Source: Methylobacterium hispanicum
GTDB taxonomy: Bacteria > Pseudomonadota > Alphaproteobacteria > Rhizobiales > Beijerinckiaceae
Direction of reading: 5' to 3'
Length of the DNA: 64,000 nt
Assembly: GCF_022179285.1 (NCBI RefSeq)
Contig: NZ_BPQO01000015.1
Span: 85,055 to 149,054 of the forward strand
Part shown: piece by piece, positions 38,890 through 50,565 of the stretch
Numbering within the stretch: the stretch's first letter is position 1
Layout of the letters: every line of letters begins with the position of its first letter
The notes under the pieces: model-generated
The model's database searches: none
Told to the model about the DNA's origin: nothing
Seen by the model: only the letters and a program-made list of their open reading frames with translations
Position numbers and translations under genes: made by a program

Positions 38890-39669
38890 ATGAGCGCCGG
38901 CGCCGCCGAGACCCGCACCTTCCTCTGCCGCAGCGACAATGTCGGGGTGCTGATCCACGATCCCCGCACGGGCGCCTGCGCGGCGATCGACGTGCCGGAG
39001 GCCGGGCCCGTGCTGCGCGCCCTCGACGAGACGGGCTGGCGGCTCACCGACATCCTGGTGACCCACCGGCACGGCGACCACATCGAGGGCATTCCGGAGG
39101 TGCGCCGCGCCACCGGCGCCCGCCTCACCGCTCCCGAGAAGGCGCGCGAGGCGGTGCCGGACGCCGACGTCTACGTGCGCGAGGGCGACCGGGTGCGGGT
39201 GGGCGCGTTGGAGGCCGAGGTCTGGGAGACGCCCGGCCACTGCCTCGACCACGTCACCTACTGGTTCTCGGGTGCCGAGATCGTGTTCGCGGGCGACACC
39301 CTGTTCACCCTCGGCTGCGGCCGGGTGATGGAGAGCCCGCCCGAGACGCTGTGGCGCTCGCTGCAGCGCTTCGACGCACTGCCCGACGCCACGCAGGTCT
39401 TCAGCGGCCACGACTACGTCCTCTCCAACGCCCGCTTCGCCCGCGCCGTGGAGCCCGGCAACGCGGCGCTCGAGGCCCGCGCCGCCGAGGCCGAGCGCGC
39501 GCGCACCGAGGGGCGCTTCCTCGTGCCCTCGACCATGGGGGCGGAGCGGGACGCCAACCCGTTCCTGCGCGTGCGCGAACCGACGGTTGCACACGCCGTT
39601 GATCTTCCCGCTGGTGGCGATCCGGCCGCGGTCTTCGTCGCGCTGCGAGCGTGGAAGAACCGCTTCTGA
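38890..39669 (+). CDS. gloB: hydroxyacylglutathione hydrolase (glyoxalase II)
   Basis: A 259-residue metallo-beta-lactamase-fold enzyme that hydrolyses S-D-lactoylglutathione in methylglyoxal detoxification. Metal ligands: THRHGDH (His59, His61, Asp63, His64), TPGHCLDH, FAGDTLF and FSGHDY. The C-terminal RDANPFLR and substrate-binding region are typical of GloB. The usual THHH is THRH here, a common variation. GGAGGAAA before the ATG is a good ribosome-binding site. A methyltransferase gene is divergent; the pair is often conserved in Rhizobiales. Confidence 0.93.
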   Translation: MSAGAAETRTFLCRSDNVGVLIHDPRTGACAAIDVPEAGPVLRALDETGWRLTDILVTHRHGDHIEGIPEVRRATGARLTAPEKAREAVPDADVYVREGDRVRVGALEAEVWETPGHCLDHVTYWFSGAEIVFAGDTLFTLGCGRVMESPPETLWRSLQRFDALPDATQVFSGHDYVLSNARFARAVEPGNAALEARAAEAERARTEGRFLVPSTMGAERDANPFLRVREPTVAHAVDLPAGGDPAAVFVALRAWKNRF

Positions 39670-40023
39670 ACGAGCTACAACAAGAAAAATTTGTTGCGTT
39701 CACAAACCAAAATGAACATAGGACAACGGAGGGGAGAGCGATGCCCCTCCTAAACAGCCTCCCAGGGGGAGACTACAAGGTTCACGGAAGCGTCGGGACG
39801 CTTCCCGGTCAGATGGGGGTCCGTCTCGCCCTACCACCTTTCCTCTTCACGCCTGCCCCTGCCCTTCGTCCAGCCGGAATCGGACCTGACGTCCGACGCC
39901 TCTGCGGAGGCGCTCGACCGGACTTCGCAGATCGAGGGGGATGCGCAGGCGGTACGGGCCGAGGGCCGGGCGGGACGCCCGGCGCCGGGCCTCCGCAGCC
40001 GAACCGCGCCCGTCTCCGCCGAC
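39670..40023. other. 354-bp region with an AT-rich start and structured leader upstream of a TetR gene
   Basis: 39675-39725 is strikingly AT-rich, with CAACAA/TTGTTG and GTTCA/TGAAC inverted repeats, and probably holds a promoter and an operator. A strong ribosome-binding site (GGAGGGG, 39728-39734) precedes an ATG at 39741; its frame stays open but overlaps TetR in another frame. GGAGGGG pairs with CCCCTCC over that ATG, and GGAAGCGT-N4-ACGCTTCC at about 39786-39805 forms a second hairpin. From about 39853 the TetR frame already has coding-like third positions. Confidence 0.5.
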
Positions 40024-40599
40024 GTGCGCCTTCTCGGGATCGCGACCGAACACCTCGCCCGCCTCGGTCCGAAGCGCGTGACGGTCGTCGCCGTCGCGGC
40101 GGAAGCCGGCATGACGCATGCCAACGTCTACCGCTACTTCCCGTCGAAGGACGCGCTCCTCGACGCCGTGGCGGGGCGCTGGCTGCGGGACATCGAGGCG
40201 CATCTGGCCGGCATCGCCGACGCGCCGGATCCGGCCGACGACAAGATCGAGCGCCTGCTCACCGCGCTCGCCACCCTGCAGCGCGACGCGCTGGCGAGCG
40301 AGCCCAACCTGTTCGCCGTCCATCTCGACGCCACGGTGGCGGCCCGCCCGATCGCCCGGCGCCACCGGGTGCGCCTGCGCAGCCTGGTCGAGCGGGTGGT
40401 CGAGGAGGGGTTGATCGCCGGGACCTTCTCGGCGCGCGACCGGGAGCGGGCGATCGCCTACATCTTCGACGCCAGCTACCGCTTCACGCATCCCCTGGCC
40501 ATCCAGCACGACGCGGACGTGCCGCGCGACCTCGTCGAGGCCCGCTTCGGTGCCGTGATCCACGCGATCCAGCGGGTGCTGCGCGCGGGCGTGCTCTGA
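40024..40599 (+). CDS. TetR/AcrR-family transcriptional regulator
   Basis: About 191 residues from GTG 40024. The N-terminal DNA-binding helix-turn-helix is clear: VTVVAVAAEAGMTHANVYRYFPSKDALLDAV. The C-terminal ligand domain (about 60-185) is helical with no clear subgroup. The GTG start slightly shortens helix 1, and coding-like sequence in the same frame continues upstream to about 39853 without an ATG, so the true start may be earlier, or a frameshift may have cut it from the ATG at 39741. No obvious target gene; it may repress itself. Confidence 0.8.
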   Translation: MRLLGIATEHLARLGPKRVTVVAVAAEAGMTHANVYRYFPSKDALLDAVAGRWLRDIEAHLAGIADAPDPADDKIERLLTALATLQRDALASEPNLFAVHLDATVAARPIARRHRVRLRSLVERVVEEGLIAGTFSARDRERAIAYIFDASYRFTHPLAIQHDADVPRDLVEARFGAVIHAIQRVLRAGVL

Positions 40600-41018
40600 C
40601 GGCCGCTCCGCGACGCGCATGCCCCTCTCGAGGCCGTGGACCGCAGGGTCCGCGGCCTCTTGCTTTTCGGGCCCAGAGCCGCCCCCGAAAGGCGAAATGA
40701 CAGTTTTCGAATCCTGTCATCAGAGCTTTGCCGCCAGCGGCGGATGCCGCGATGCGGCAATAACCTGCTCGGAGCGCAGGACTTTTCCTGGCCGCCGCCG
40801 GATCCGGATCGGTCCGGCGTCTGGCCCGATGCCTGCTTGCCCGACCTTGGTCGGGTTGAAGCAGAGGTGCTTTTCCGCCACACAGCCGCCCGGACAAGAC
40901 CGGCGCAGCCAGCGCGACGCGCGGGCCGCCGGACTGAACGCGTGAGCCAAGACCCCGCGGCGGCGTCCGCCCAAAGCTTCACCCTGTCGAACCAGGCACA
41001 GCAGAGGTTTATCGCACC
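40600..41018. other. 419-bp regulatory region upstream of mdh
   Basis: After the terminator at 40630-40667 this gap holds no gene. It has ATGACAG (40697-40703) and its complement CTGTCAT (40714-40720) spaced by ten bases, a possible operator. CCCGACC and GGTCGGG near 40838-40855 form a short hairpin. The promoter of the TCA-cycle operon should lie here. Confidence 0.45.
40630..40667 (+). terminator. Rho-independent terminator after the TetR gene
   Basis: GAGGCCG and GGACC pair with GGGTCC and CGGCCTC around a GCA loop (one mismatch), and the stem is followed by TTGCTTTT. It ends the TetR transcript and insulates mdh. Confidence 0.8.
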
Positions 41019-41981
41019 ATGGCACGCAGCAAGATCGCGCTCATCGGCGCCGGCCAGATCGGCGGCACGCTCGCCCACCTCGCGGGCCTGAAGGAGCTCG
41101 GCGACGTCGTGCTGTTCGACATCGCGGACGGCGTGCCCCAGGGCAAGGGCCTCGACATCGCCGAGTCGGCGCCGGTCGACGGCTTCGACGCCAAGTATTC
41201 CGGCGCCAGCGACTACGCGGCGATCGCGGGCGCGGACGTGGTGATCGTCACCGCGGGCGTGCCGCGCAAGCCCGGCATGAGCCGCGACGACCTCATCGGC
41301 ATCAACCTGAAGGTGATGGAGGCCGTCGGCAACGGCATCAAGCAGTACGCCCCGGACGCCTTCGTCATCTGCATCACCAACCCGCTCGACGCGATGGTCT
41401 GGGCGCTCCAGAAGTTCTCGGGGCTGCCGGCCAACAAGATCGTCGGCATGGCGGGCGTGCTCGATTCCGCCCGCTTCCGCCACTTCCTGGCCGACGAGTT
41501 CAAGGTCTCGGTCGAGGACGTCACCGCCTTCGTGCTCGGCGGCCACGGCGACGACATGGTCCCGCTGGTGCGCTACTCGACGGTGGCCGGCGTGCCGCTG
41601 ACCGACCTGGTCAAGCTCGGCTGGACCACCCAGGAGAAGCTCGACGCCATGGTCGAGCGCACCCGAAAAGGCGGCGGCGAGATCGTCAACCTCCTGAAGA
41701 CCGGCTCGGCCTTCTACGCCCCGGCGGCCTCGGCCATCGCGATGGCCGAGAGCTACCTGAAGGACAAGAAGCGCGTCCTGCCCTGCGCCGCCCACCTCAC
41801 CGGCCAGTACGGCATCGACGGCCTGTTCATCGGTGTGCCGATCGTGATCGGCGAGAACGGCGTCGAGCGCGTGCTCGAGGTGGAGTTCAACGCCGACGAG
41901 AAGGCGATGTTCGACAAGTCGGTCGCCTCCGTGAAGGGCCTGATCGAGGCCTGCAAGTCCATCAACGGCGCGCTCGCCTGA
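41019..41981 (+). CDS. mdh: malate dehydrogenase
   Basis: A 320-residue NAD-dependent enzyme converting malate to oxaloacetate, of the lactate-dehydrogenase-like type found in alphaproteobacteria. The Rossmann motif GAGQIGGTLA is at 9-18; ITNPLDAMVW and the catalytic HGDDMVPLVRYS (His proton acceptor) follow, with substrate Arg residues in GVPRKPGMSRDDL. It heads the cluster mdh-sucCD-sucAB-lpd, all on the plus strand, linking four TCA steps. In methylotrophs it also serves the serine cycle. Confidence 0.96.
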   Translation: MARSKIALIGAGQIGGTLAHLAGLKELGDVVLFDIADGVPQGKGLDIAESAPVDGFDAKYSGASDYAAIAGADVVIVTAGVPRKPGMSRDDLIGINLKVMEAVGNGIKQYAPDAFVICITNPLDAMVWALQKFSGLPANKIVGMAGVLDSARFRHFLADEFKVSVEDVTAFVLGGHGDDMVPLVRYSTVAGVPLTDLVKLGWTTQEKLDAMVERTRKGGGEIVNLLKTGSAFYAPAASAIAMAESYLKDKKRVLPCAAHLTGQYGIDGLFIGVPIVIGENGVERVLEVEFNADEKAMFDKSVASVKGLIEACKSINGALA

Positions 41982-42076
41982 GCCGTTCGCGCGCGGCCCT
42001 GGTCTCTGGTATGCCAGCGCCGCGCGTGCCCTGACCGGGACTCTCAAGCCCTGCGGTGGACGCGAGGAGGACGCCT

Positions 42077-43273
42077 ATGAACATCCACGAATATCAAGCC
42101 AAGGGGGTGCTGCGCGAGTTCGGCCTGCCGGTCTCCCGCGGCGTCGCGATCTTCAAGCCTGAGGAGGCGGCCGCCGCCGCCGACGAGCTCGGCGGCCCGG
42201 TCTGGGTGGTGAAGAGCCAGATCCACGCGGGCGGCCGCGGCAAGGGCACCTTCAAGGGTGCGCCGGCCGGCGCCAAGGGCGGCGTGCGCGTCACCAAGTC
42301 GAAGGACGAGGTGGTGCAGTTCGCCCGCGAGATGCTCGGCCAGACGCTGGTGACCGTGCAGACCGGCGAGGCCGGCAAGCAGGTCAACCGTCTCTACATC
42401 GAGGAAGGCGCGCAGATCGCCGCCGAGTTCTACCTGTCGATGCTCGTCGACCGCGAGACCGGGCAGGTCGCCTTCGTGGTCTCGACCGAGGGCGGCATGG
42501 ACATCGAGCAGGTCGCCCACGACACGCCTGAGAAGATCGTCACCTTCTCGGTCGATCCGGCCACCGGCATCATGCCCCATCACGGCCGCGCGGTCGCCAA
42601 GGCGCTCGGCCTCTCGGGCGCGCAGGCCAAGGAAGCGGGCGAGCTGACGGAGAAGCTCTACCGGGCCTTCACGGCCAAGGACATGAGCATGCTGGAGATC
42701 AACCCGCTGGTGCTCACCGGCGACGGCCACCTCAAGTGCCTCGACGCCAAGATCTCCTTCGACTCGAACGCCCTCTACCGGCACCCCGACGTCGTGGCGC
42801 TCCGCGACGAGACCGAGGAGGACGCCAAGGAGATCGAGGCCTCCAAGTACGACCTCGCCTACATCGCGCTCGACGGCACGATCGGCTGCATGGTCAACGG
42901 CGCGGGCCTCGCGATGGCGACGCTCGACATCATCAAGCTCTACGGCGAGGAGCCGGCGAACTTCCTCGATGTCGGCGGCGGCGCCTCCGAGGAGAAGGTC
43001 ACGGCGGCCTTCAAGATCATCACCGCCGACCCGCAGGTGAAGGGCATCCTCGTCAACATCTTCGGCGGGATCATGAAGTGCGACGTCATCGCCCGCGGCG
43101 TGATCGCGGCGGTGAAGGCGGTGGGCCTGGAAGTGCCGCTGGTGGTGCGCCTGGAGGGCACCAACGTCGAGGAGGGCAAGGAGATCATCCGCTCGTCCGG
43201 CCTCAACGTCATCCCGGCGGACGACCTCGACGACGCCGCCCAGAAGATCGTCGCCGCGGTGAAGGGAGCCTGA
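42077..43273 (+). CDS. sucC: succinyl-CoA synthetase (ADP-forming) beta subunit
   Basis: A 398-residue ATP-grasp subunit starting MNIHEYQAKGVLREFG. Visible motifs: VVKSQIHAGGRGKG (ATP-grasp lysine and glycine loop), LVDRETGQ, EINPLVLTGDG and the C-terminal flavodoxin-like domain with NIFGGIMKCDVIA. With SucD it makes succinate and ATP from succinyl-CoA. AGGAGG lies eight bases before the ATG. sucD begins four bases after the stop. Confidence 0.96.
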   Translation: MNIHEYQAKGVLREFGLPVSRGVAIFKPEEAAAAADELGGPVWVVKSQIHAGGRGKGTFKGAPAGAKGGVRVTKSKDEVVQFAREMLGQTLVTVQTGEAGKQVNRLYIEEGAQIAAEFYLSMLVDRETGQVAFVVSTEGGMDIEQVAHDTPEKIVTFSVDPATGIMPHHGRAVAKALGLSGAQAKEAGELTEKLYRAFTAKDMSMLEINPLVLTGDGHLKCLDAKISFDSNALYRHPDVVALRDETEEDAKEIEASKYDLAYIALDGTIGCMVNGAGLAMATLDIIKLYGEEPANFLDVGGGASEEKVTAAFKIITADPQVKGILVNIFGGIMKCDVIARGVIAAVKAVGLEVPLVVRLEGTNVEEGKEIIRSSGLNVIPADDLDDAAQKIVAAVKGA

Positions 43274-43277
43274 TCCG

Positions 43278-44162
43278 ATGTCCGTCATGATCGACGCCAA
43301 CACCAAGGTCATCTGCCAGGGCTTCACCGGCAAGAACGGCACCTTCCACTCCGAGCAGGCCATCGCCTACGGCACCAAGATGGTCGGCGGCACGAGCCCC
43401 GGCAAAGGCGGCTCGCAGCATCTGGGCCTGCCGGTGTTCGACACGGTCGCCGAGGCCCGCGAGGCCACGGGCGCCGATGCCTCGGTGGTCTACGTGCCGC
43501 CGCCGGGCGCCGCCGACGCGATCTGCGAGGCGATTTCCGCCGAGATCCCGCTGATCGTCTGCATCACGGAGGGCATTCCGGTGCTCGACATGGTGCGGGT
43601 GAAGCGTGCGCTCGTCGGCTCGAAGTCGCGCCTCGTGGGCCCGAACTGCCCCGGCATCGTCACCGCGGGCGAGTCGAAGATCGGCATCATGCCGGCCAAC
43701 ATCTTCCGCCCCGGCTCGGTCGGCATCGTCTCGCGCTCCGGCACGCTGACCTACGAGGCGGTGTTCCAGACCACGAATGCGGGCCTCGGCCAGACCACCG
43801 CCGTCGGCATCGGCGGCGACCCGGTGAAGGGCACCGAGTTCATCGACGTGCTGGAGCTGTTCCTCGCCGACCCGAAGACCGAGTCGATCGTGATGATCGG
43901 CGAGATCGGCGGCTCGGCCGAGGAGGAGGCCGCCCAGTTCCTGCGGGACGAGGCCAAGCGGGGCCGGAAGAAGCCGATGGTCGGCTTCATCGCCGGCCGC
44001 ACGGCGCCTCCGGGCCGCCGCATGGGCCATGCCGGCGCGATCATCTCGGGCGGCAAGGGCGGCGCCGAGGACAAGATCGCCGCGATGGAGGAGGCGGGCA
44101 TCCGCGTCTCTCCGTCCCCGGCCCGCCTCGGCTCGACGCTGGTCGAGGTGCTGAAGGGCTGA
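43278..44162 (+). CDS. sucD: succinyl-CoA synthetase alpha subunit
   Basis: A 294-residue subunit. The CoA-binding Rossmann domain begins QGFTGKNGTFHSEQAIAYG; VYVPPPGAADAI and GPNCPGIV follow. The active-site histidine phosphorylated in catalysis lies in GHAGAIISGGKG. It begins four bases after sucC, so the two subunits are made together. Confidence 0.96.
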   Translation: MSVMIDANTKVICQGFTGKNGTFHSEQAIAYGTKMVGGTSPGKGGSQHLGLPVFDTVAEAREATGADASVVYVPPPGAADAICEAISAEIPLIVCITEGIPVLDMVRVKRALVGSKSRLVGPNCPGIVTAGESKIGIMPANIFRPGSVGIVSRSGTLTYEAVFQTTNAGLGQTTAVGIGGDPVKGTEFIDVLELFLADPKTESIVMIGEIGGSAEEEAAQFLRDEAKRGRKKPMVGFIAGRTAPPGRRMGHAGAIISGGKGGAEDKIAAMEEAGIRVSPSPARLGSTLVEVLKG

Positions 44163-44347
44163 ACGCTGCCTTGCGCCACACGCAAGGAGGCGGGGCCCAT
44201 ATCGGACGGATCGGGGCGCGCGGCAGGCCGCGTGTCCCGGCCGGATCTCAGTGACGGATGCGCCCGCCGCCCTCGCGCGGGCGCGTCCGAACGGTTGAGG
44301 GCGGTCCGCCCGGCGCGGTCCGCACCCCCGAGCAGGATGGACGGACC

Positions 44348-47332
<2,985 letters not shown>

Positions 47333-47342
47333 CCGAGAGCCG

Positions 47343-47642
47343 ATGCCCTACTTCCTGCTCCGCCTCGAGCCGCCGCGTCCGAGCTTCCCTTTCGACGCGA
47401 CGGACGCCGAGAAGGCCCTGTTCTCCGAGCACGCGGCCTACTGGATCGACCGCGCGGAGCGGGGGCAGGCCGTCGCGGTGGGGCCCGTCTTCGACGCGGC
47501 CGGGACCTGGGGCCTCGCCCTGGTGGAGGCGGAGGACGACGCGGCCGCGCGCGCACTCGGGGCCGACGATCCCGTCATCCGGGCGGGAGCCGGCTTCGCC
47601 TATACCCTCTCGGCCGTTCCAAACCTGATTCTGCGGCGTTGA
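47343..47642 (+). CDS. YciI-like (YCII-domain) protein inside the TCA operon
   Basis: A 99-residue protein of the YCII ferredoxin-like fold: ALFSEHAAYWIDRAERGQAVAVGPV carries the conserved His (about 31), followed by GLALVEAEDDAAARALGADDPVIRAG, where the Asp-Pro pair is typical. YCII proteins are small enzymes or regulators of unclear activity. It starts ten bases after sucA and 48 bases before sucB, so it should be co-transcribed with the 2-oxoglutarate dehydrogenase genes. Its role there is not known. Confidence 0.82.
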   Translation: MPYFLLRLEPPRPSFPFDATDAEKALFSEHAAYWIDRAERGQAVAVGPVFDAAGTWGLALVEAEDDAAARALGADDPVIRAGAGFAYTLSAVPNLILRR

Positions 47643-47690
47643 GGCCGCGAACCGACAGCCACAGGAGGCCCCCCGCGGGGCAGTGAGAGC

Positions 47691-48995
47691 ATGGCAACCG
47701 ACATCCTCGTCCCGACGCTCGGCGAATCCGTGAGCGAGGCCACGATCGGCCGCTGGTTCAAGAAGCCCGGCGACACGGTCGCGGCCGACGAGCCCCTGGT
47801 GGAGCTGGAGACCGACAAGGTCACGCTGGAGGTCAACGCCCCGGCCGCCGGCGAGCTCGGCGAGATCCTGGTGAAGGACGGCGAGACGGTGGAGCCCGGC
47901 GCGCTGCTCGGCTCGATCGTCGAGGCGGGCGCGGGCGGCGGCGCGAAGGCGGCCCCGAAGCAGGCCGCCGAGACCAAGGCCGAGAGCCGCAGCGAGGGCC
48001 CGAAGGACGGCGGCTCCGCGAAGGCCGAACCCCCGAAGGAATCCTCGGCGAGCTACGGCAGCCACGGTGACGGCGCGCCCCAGGCCGGCCGCCCGGTCGG
48101 CGACAACGGCCCGGCGGTGGCCAAGCTCGCCCGCGAATCCGGCGTCGATCCGTCGGGCGTCAACGGCAGCGGCAAGGACGGCCGCGTCACCAAGGGCGAC
48201 ATGCTGGGCGCCATCGCCAAGGGACCCGCTCAGGCGGCGCCCGCCAAGGAGGCCCGGCCCACCCTGCCGCGCGCGCCTTCCGCGCCGGACGACGCCGCGC
48301 GCGAGGAGCGCGTGCGCATGACGAAGCTGCGCCAGACCATCGCGCGCCGCCTCAAGGACGCGCAGGACACCGCCGCGATGCTGACGACGTTCAACGACGT
48401 CGACATGTCGGCCGTGATGGCGATGCGGTCCCAGTACAAGGACATCTTCGAGAAGAAGCACGGCACGAAGCTCGGCTTCATGGGCTTCTTCACCAAGGCG
48501 GTGATCGGCGCCCTGAAGGATGTCCCGGCGGTCAACGCCGAGATCGACGGGCAGGATCTCGTCTACAAGAACTACTACCACATCGGCATCGCGGTCGGCA
48601 CCGACAAGGGCCTCGTCGTGCCGGTGGTGCGCGACGCCGACGACCTCTCGATCGCCGGCATCGAGAAGACGATCGCGGGCTTCGGCAAGAAGGCGCGCGA
48701 CGGCAAGCTCTCCATCGAGGAGATGCAGGGCGGCACCTTCACGATCACCAACGGCGGCATCTACGGCTCGCTGATGTCGACGCCGATCCTCAACGCGCCG
48801 CAATCGGGCATCCTCGGCATGCACCGCATCGAGGAGCGGCCTGTCGTGCGGGGCGGCAAGATCGAGGCGCGGCCGATGATGTATCTGGCCCTCTCCTACG
48901 ACCACCGCATCGTGGACGGGAAGGAGGCCGTGACCTTCCTCGTGCGCGTCAAGGAGGCCCTGGAGGACCCGGCGCGCCTCGTGCTGGACCTCTAA
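47691..48995 (+). CDS. sucB: dihydrolipoyllysine succinyltransferase (2-oxoglutarate dehydrogenase E2)
   Basis: A 434-residue E2 core. One N-terminal lipoyl domain with the lipoylated Lys43 in ELETDKVTLEV; a hinge rich in Ala, Glu and Lys (about 85-140); the peripheral-subunit-binding domain (VAKLARESGVDPSGVNGSG, about 143-161); and the catalytic acyltransferase domain ending LSYDHRIVDGKEAV with the active-site His and Asp. It forms the cubic core that binds SucA and Lpd. Confidence 0.96.
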   Translation: MATDILVPTLGESVSEATIGRWFKKPGDTVAADEPLVELETDKVTLEVNAPAAGELGEILVKDGETVEPGALLGSIVEAGAGGGAKAAPKQAAETKAESRSEGPKDGGSAKAEPPKESSASYGSHGDGAPQAGRPVGDNGPAVAKLARESGVDPSGVNGSGKDGRVTKGDMLGAIAKGPAQAAPAKEARPTLPRAPSAPDDAAREERVRMTKLRQTIARRLKDAQDTAAMLTTFNDVDMSAVMAMRSQYKDIFEKKHGTKLGFMGFFTKAVIGALKDVPAVNAEIDGQDLVYKNYYHIGIAVGTDKGLVVPVVRDADDLSIAGIEKTIAGFGKKARDGKLSIEEMQGGTFTITNGGIYGSLMSTPILNAPQSGILGMHRIEERPVVRGGKIEARPMMYLALSYDHRIVDGKEAVTFLVRVKEALEDPARLVLDL

Positions 48996-49096
48996 GCCGG
49001 CCTTCTCATCGACATCGAAGCGCGGGCGCATGAGCCCGCGCACCGGACTTCCTGCGGGCCCGGCATGGCCTGCCTCGATCCGCGAGTTCTGAACGC

Positions 49097-50497
49097 ATGT
49101 CCTACGATCTCGTCGTCATCGGCACCGGCCCCGGGGGCTATGTCTGCGCCATCCGGGCGGCCCAGCTCGGGCTGAAGACCGCGGTGGTCGAGAAGCGGGC
49201 GACCCATGGCGGCACCTGCCTCAACGTCGGCTGCATCCCCTCGAAGGCCCTGCTGCACGCCTCGGAAGCCTTCGACGAGGCCAACCACCACTTCGCCGAT
49301 CTCGGCATCGAGGTGAGCGGGGTGAAGCTCGACCTGAAGAAGATGATGAGCTTCAAGTCGGAAGGGGTCGCGGGCAACACCAAGGGCGTCGAGTTCCTGC
49401 TCAAGAAGAACAAGGTCGACACCTATCAGGGCACCGGCCGGATCGCCGGCGCGGGACGCGTCGAGGTCGTCTCCGAGGACGGCGGCAACCGGATGCTGGA
49501 GACGAAGAACATCGTCATCGCCACCGGCTCGGACGTGGCCAAGCTGCGCGGCGTCGAGATCGACGAGCAGGTGGTGGTCTCCTCCACGGGCGCGCTCGAA
49601 CTGGACCGGGTGCCGAAGAAGCTCCTCGTCATCGGCGCGGGCGTGATCGGGCTCGAACTCGGCTCGGTCTGGCGGCGCCTCGGCGCCGAGGTCACCGTGG
49701 TCGAGTATCTCGACCGGGTGCTGCCGGGCATGGACGGGGAGGTGGGCAAGCAGTTCCAGCGCATCCTGACCAAGCAGGGGCTGGCCTTCAAACTCTCCAC
49801 CAAGGTCACGGGCGTCGAGGTGGCTAAGAAGGGCGCGAAGGTCACGGTGGAGCCCGCCGCGGGCGGCGCCTCCGAGACGCTGGAGGCCGACGTGGTGCTG
49901 GTTGCCATCGGCCGCGTGCCCTACACGCAGGGCCTCGGCCTGGAGACGGTCGGCGTCCAGGTGGACGACAAGGGCCGGATCCAGACGGACGAGCACTTCG
50001 CCACCAACGTCACCGGCATCTACGCGATCGGCGACGTGATCGCCGGCCCGATGCTCGCCCACAAGGCCGAGGACGAGGGCGTGGCGGTGGCCGAGATCCT
50101 GGCCGGCCAGTCGGGCCACGTGAACTACGCGGTGATCCCGAACGTGGTCTACACCTTCCCGGAGGTCGCCTCTGTCGGCAAGACCGAGGAGGAGCTGAAG
50201 AAGGACGGCATCAGCTACAACGCCGGCAAGTTCCCCTTCACGGCCAACGGGCGGGCCAAGGCCAACGGCACCACGGACGGCTTCGTGAAGGTGCTGGCGG
50301 ATGCGGCGAGCGACCGGGTGCTCGGCGTGCACATCGTGGGGGCGGATGCCGGCAACCTGATCGCCGAGGTCGCGGTGGCGATGGAATTCGGCGCATCCTC
50401 GGAGGACATCGCCCGGACCTGCCACGCCCACCCGACGCTCACCGAGGCCGTGAAGGAAGCGGCCCTCGCGGTCGCCAAGCGCGCCATCCACGTCTGA
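49097..50497 (+). CDS. lpd: dihydrolipoamide dehydrogenase (E3)
   Basis: A 466-residue flavoprotein that reoxidises the lipoyl groups with NAD. FAD site GTGPGGYVCAIRAAQ; redox disulfide Cys41/Cys46 in GGTCLNVGCIPSK; NAD site IGAGVIGLELGSVWRRLG; C-terminal CHAHPTLTEA with the catalytic His-Glu pair. It ends the TCA cluster and converges on a LuxR-type gene. Confidence 0.96.
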   Translation: MSYDLVVIGTGPGGYVCAIRAAQLGLKTAVVEKRATHGGTCLNVGCIPSKALLHASEAFDEANHHFADLGIEVSGVKLDLKKMMSFKSEGVAGNTKGVEFLLKKNKVDTYQGTGRIAGAGRVEVVSEDGGNRMLETKNIVIATGSDVAKLRGVEIDEQVVVSSTGALELDRVPKKLLVIGAGVIGLELGSVWRRLGAEVTVVEYLDRVLPGMDGEVGKQFQRILTKQGLAFKLSTKVTGVEVAKKGAKVTVEPAAGGASETLEADVVLVAIGRVPYTQGLGLETVGVQVDDKGRIQTDEHFATNVTGIYAIGDVIAGPMLAHKAEDEGVAVAEILAGQSGHVNYAVIPNVVYTFPEVASVGKTEEELKKDGISYNAGKFPFTANGRAKANGTTDGFVKVLADAASDRVLGVHIVGADAGNLIAEVAVAMEFGASSEDIARTCHAHPTLTEAVKEAALAVAKRAIHV

Positions 50498-50534
50498 GGA
50501 ACGGTCCGGATCCCGGCGATCCGTCGATCGAACG

Positions 50535-50565
50535 CCGCGCGGCGCGTCAGTGACGCGCCGCGCGG
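50535..50565. terminator. 31-nt perfect palindrome between convergent genes
   Basis: CCGCGCGGCGCGTCA (50535-50549), a single G, then the exact complement at 50551-50565. It spans the stop codon and last codons of the LuxR-type gene and lies 38 bp after the lpd stop. The long stem could end transcription from both sides, though no T-run follows. Confidence 0.55.

Noticed and set aside
39701..39728. SOS-type GAAC-N7-GAAC site
   Set aside because: Only one full GAAC is followed by an imperfect AAC at the wrong distance.
39741..40700. A 320-residue gene starting at the ATG at 39741
   Set aside because: After about 35 codons the frame has poor third-position G+C and runs through the TetR gene in another frame; only the short beginning, if anything, is likely translated.
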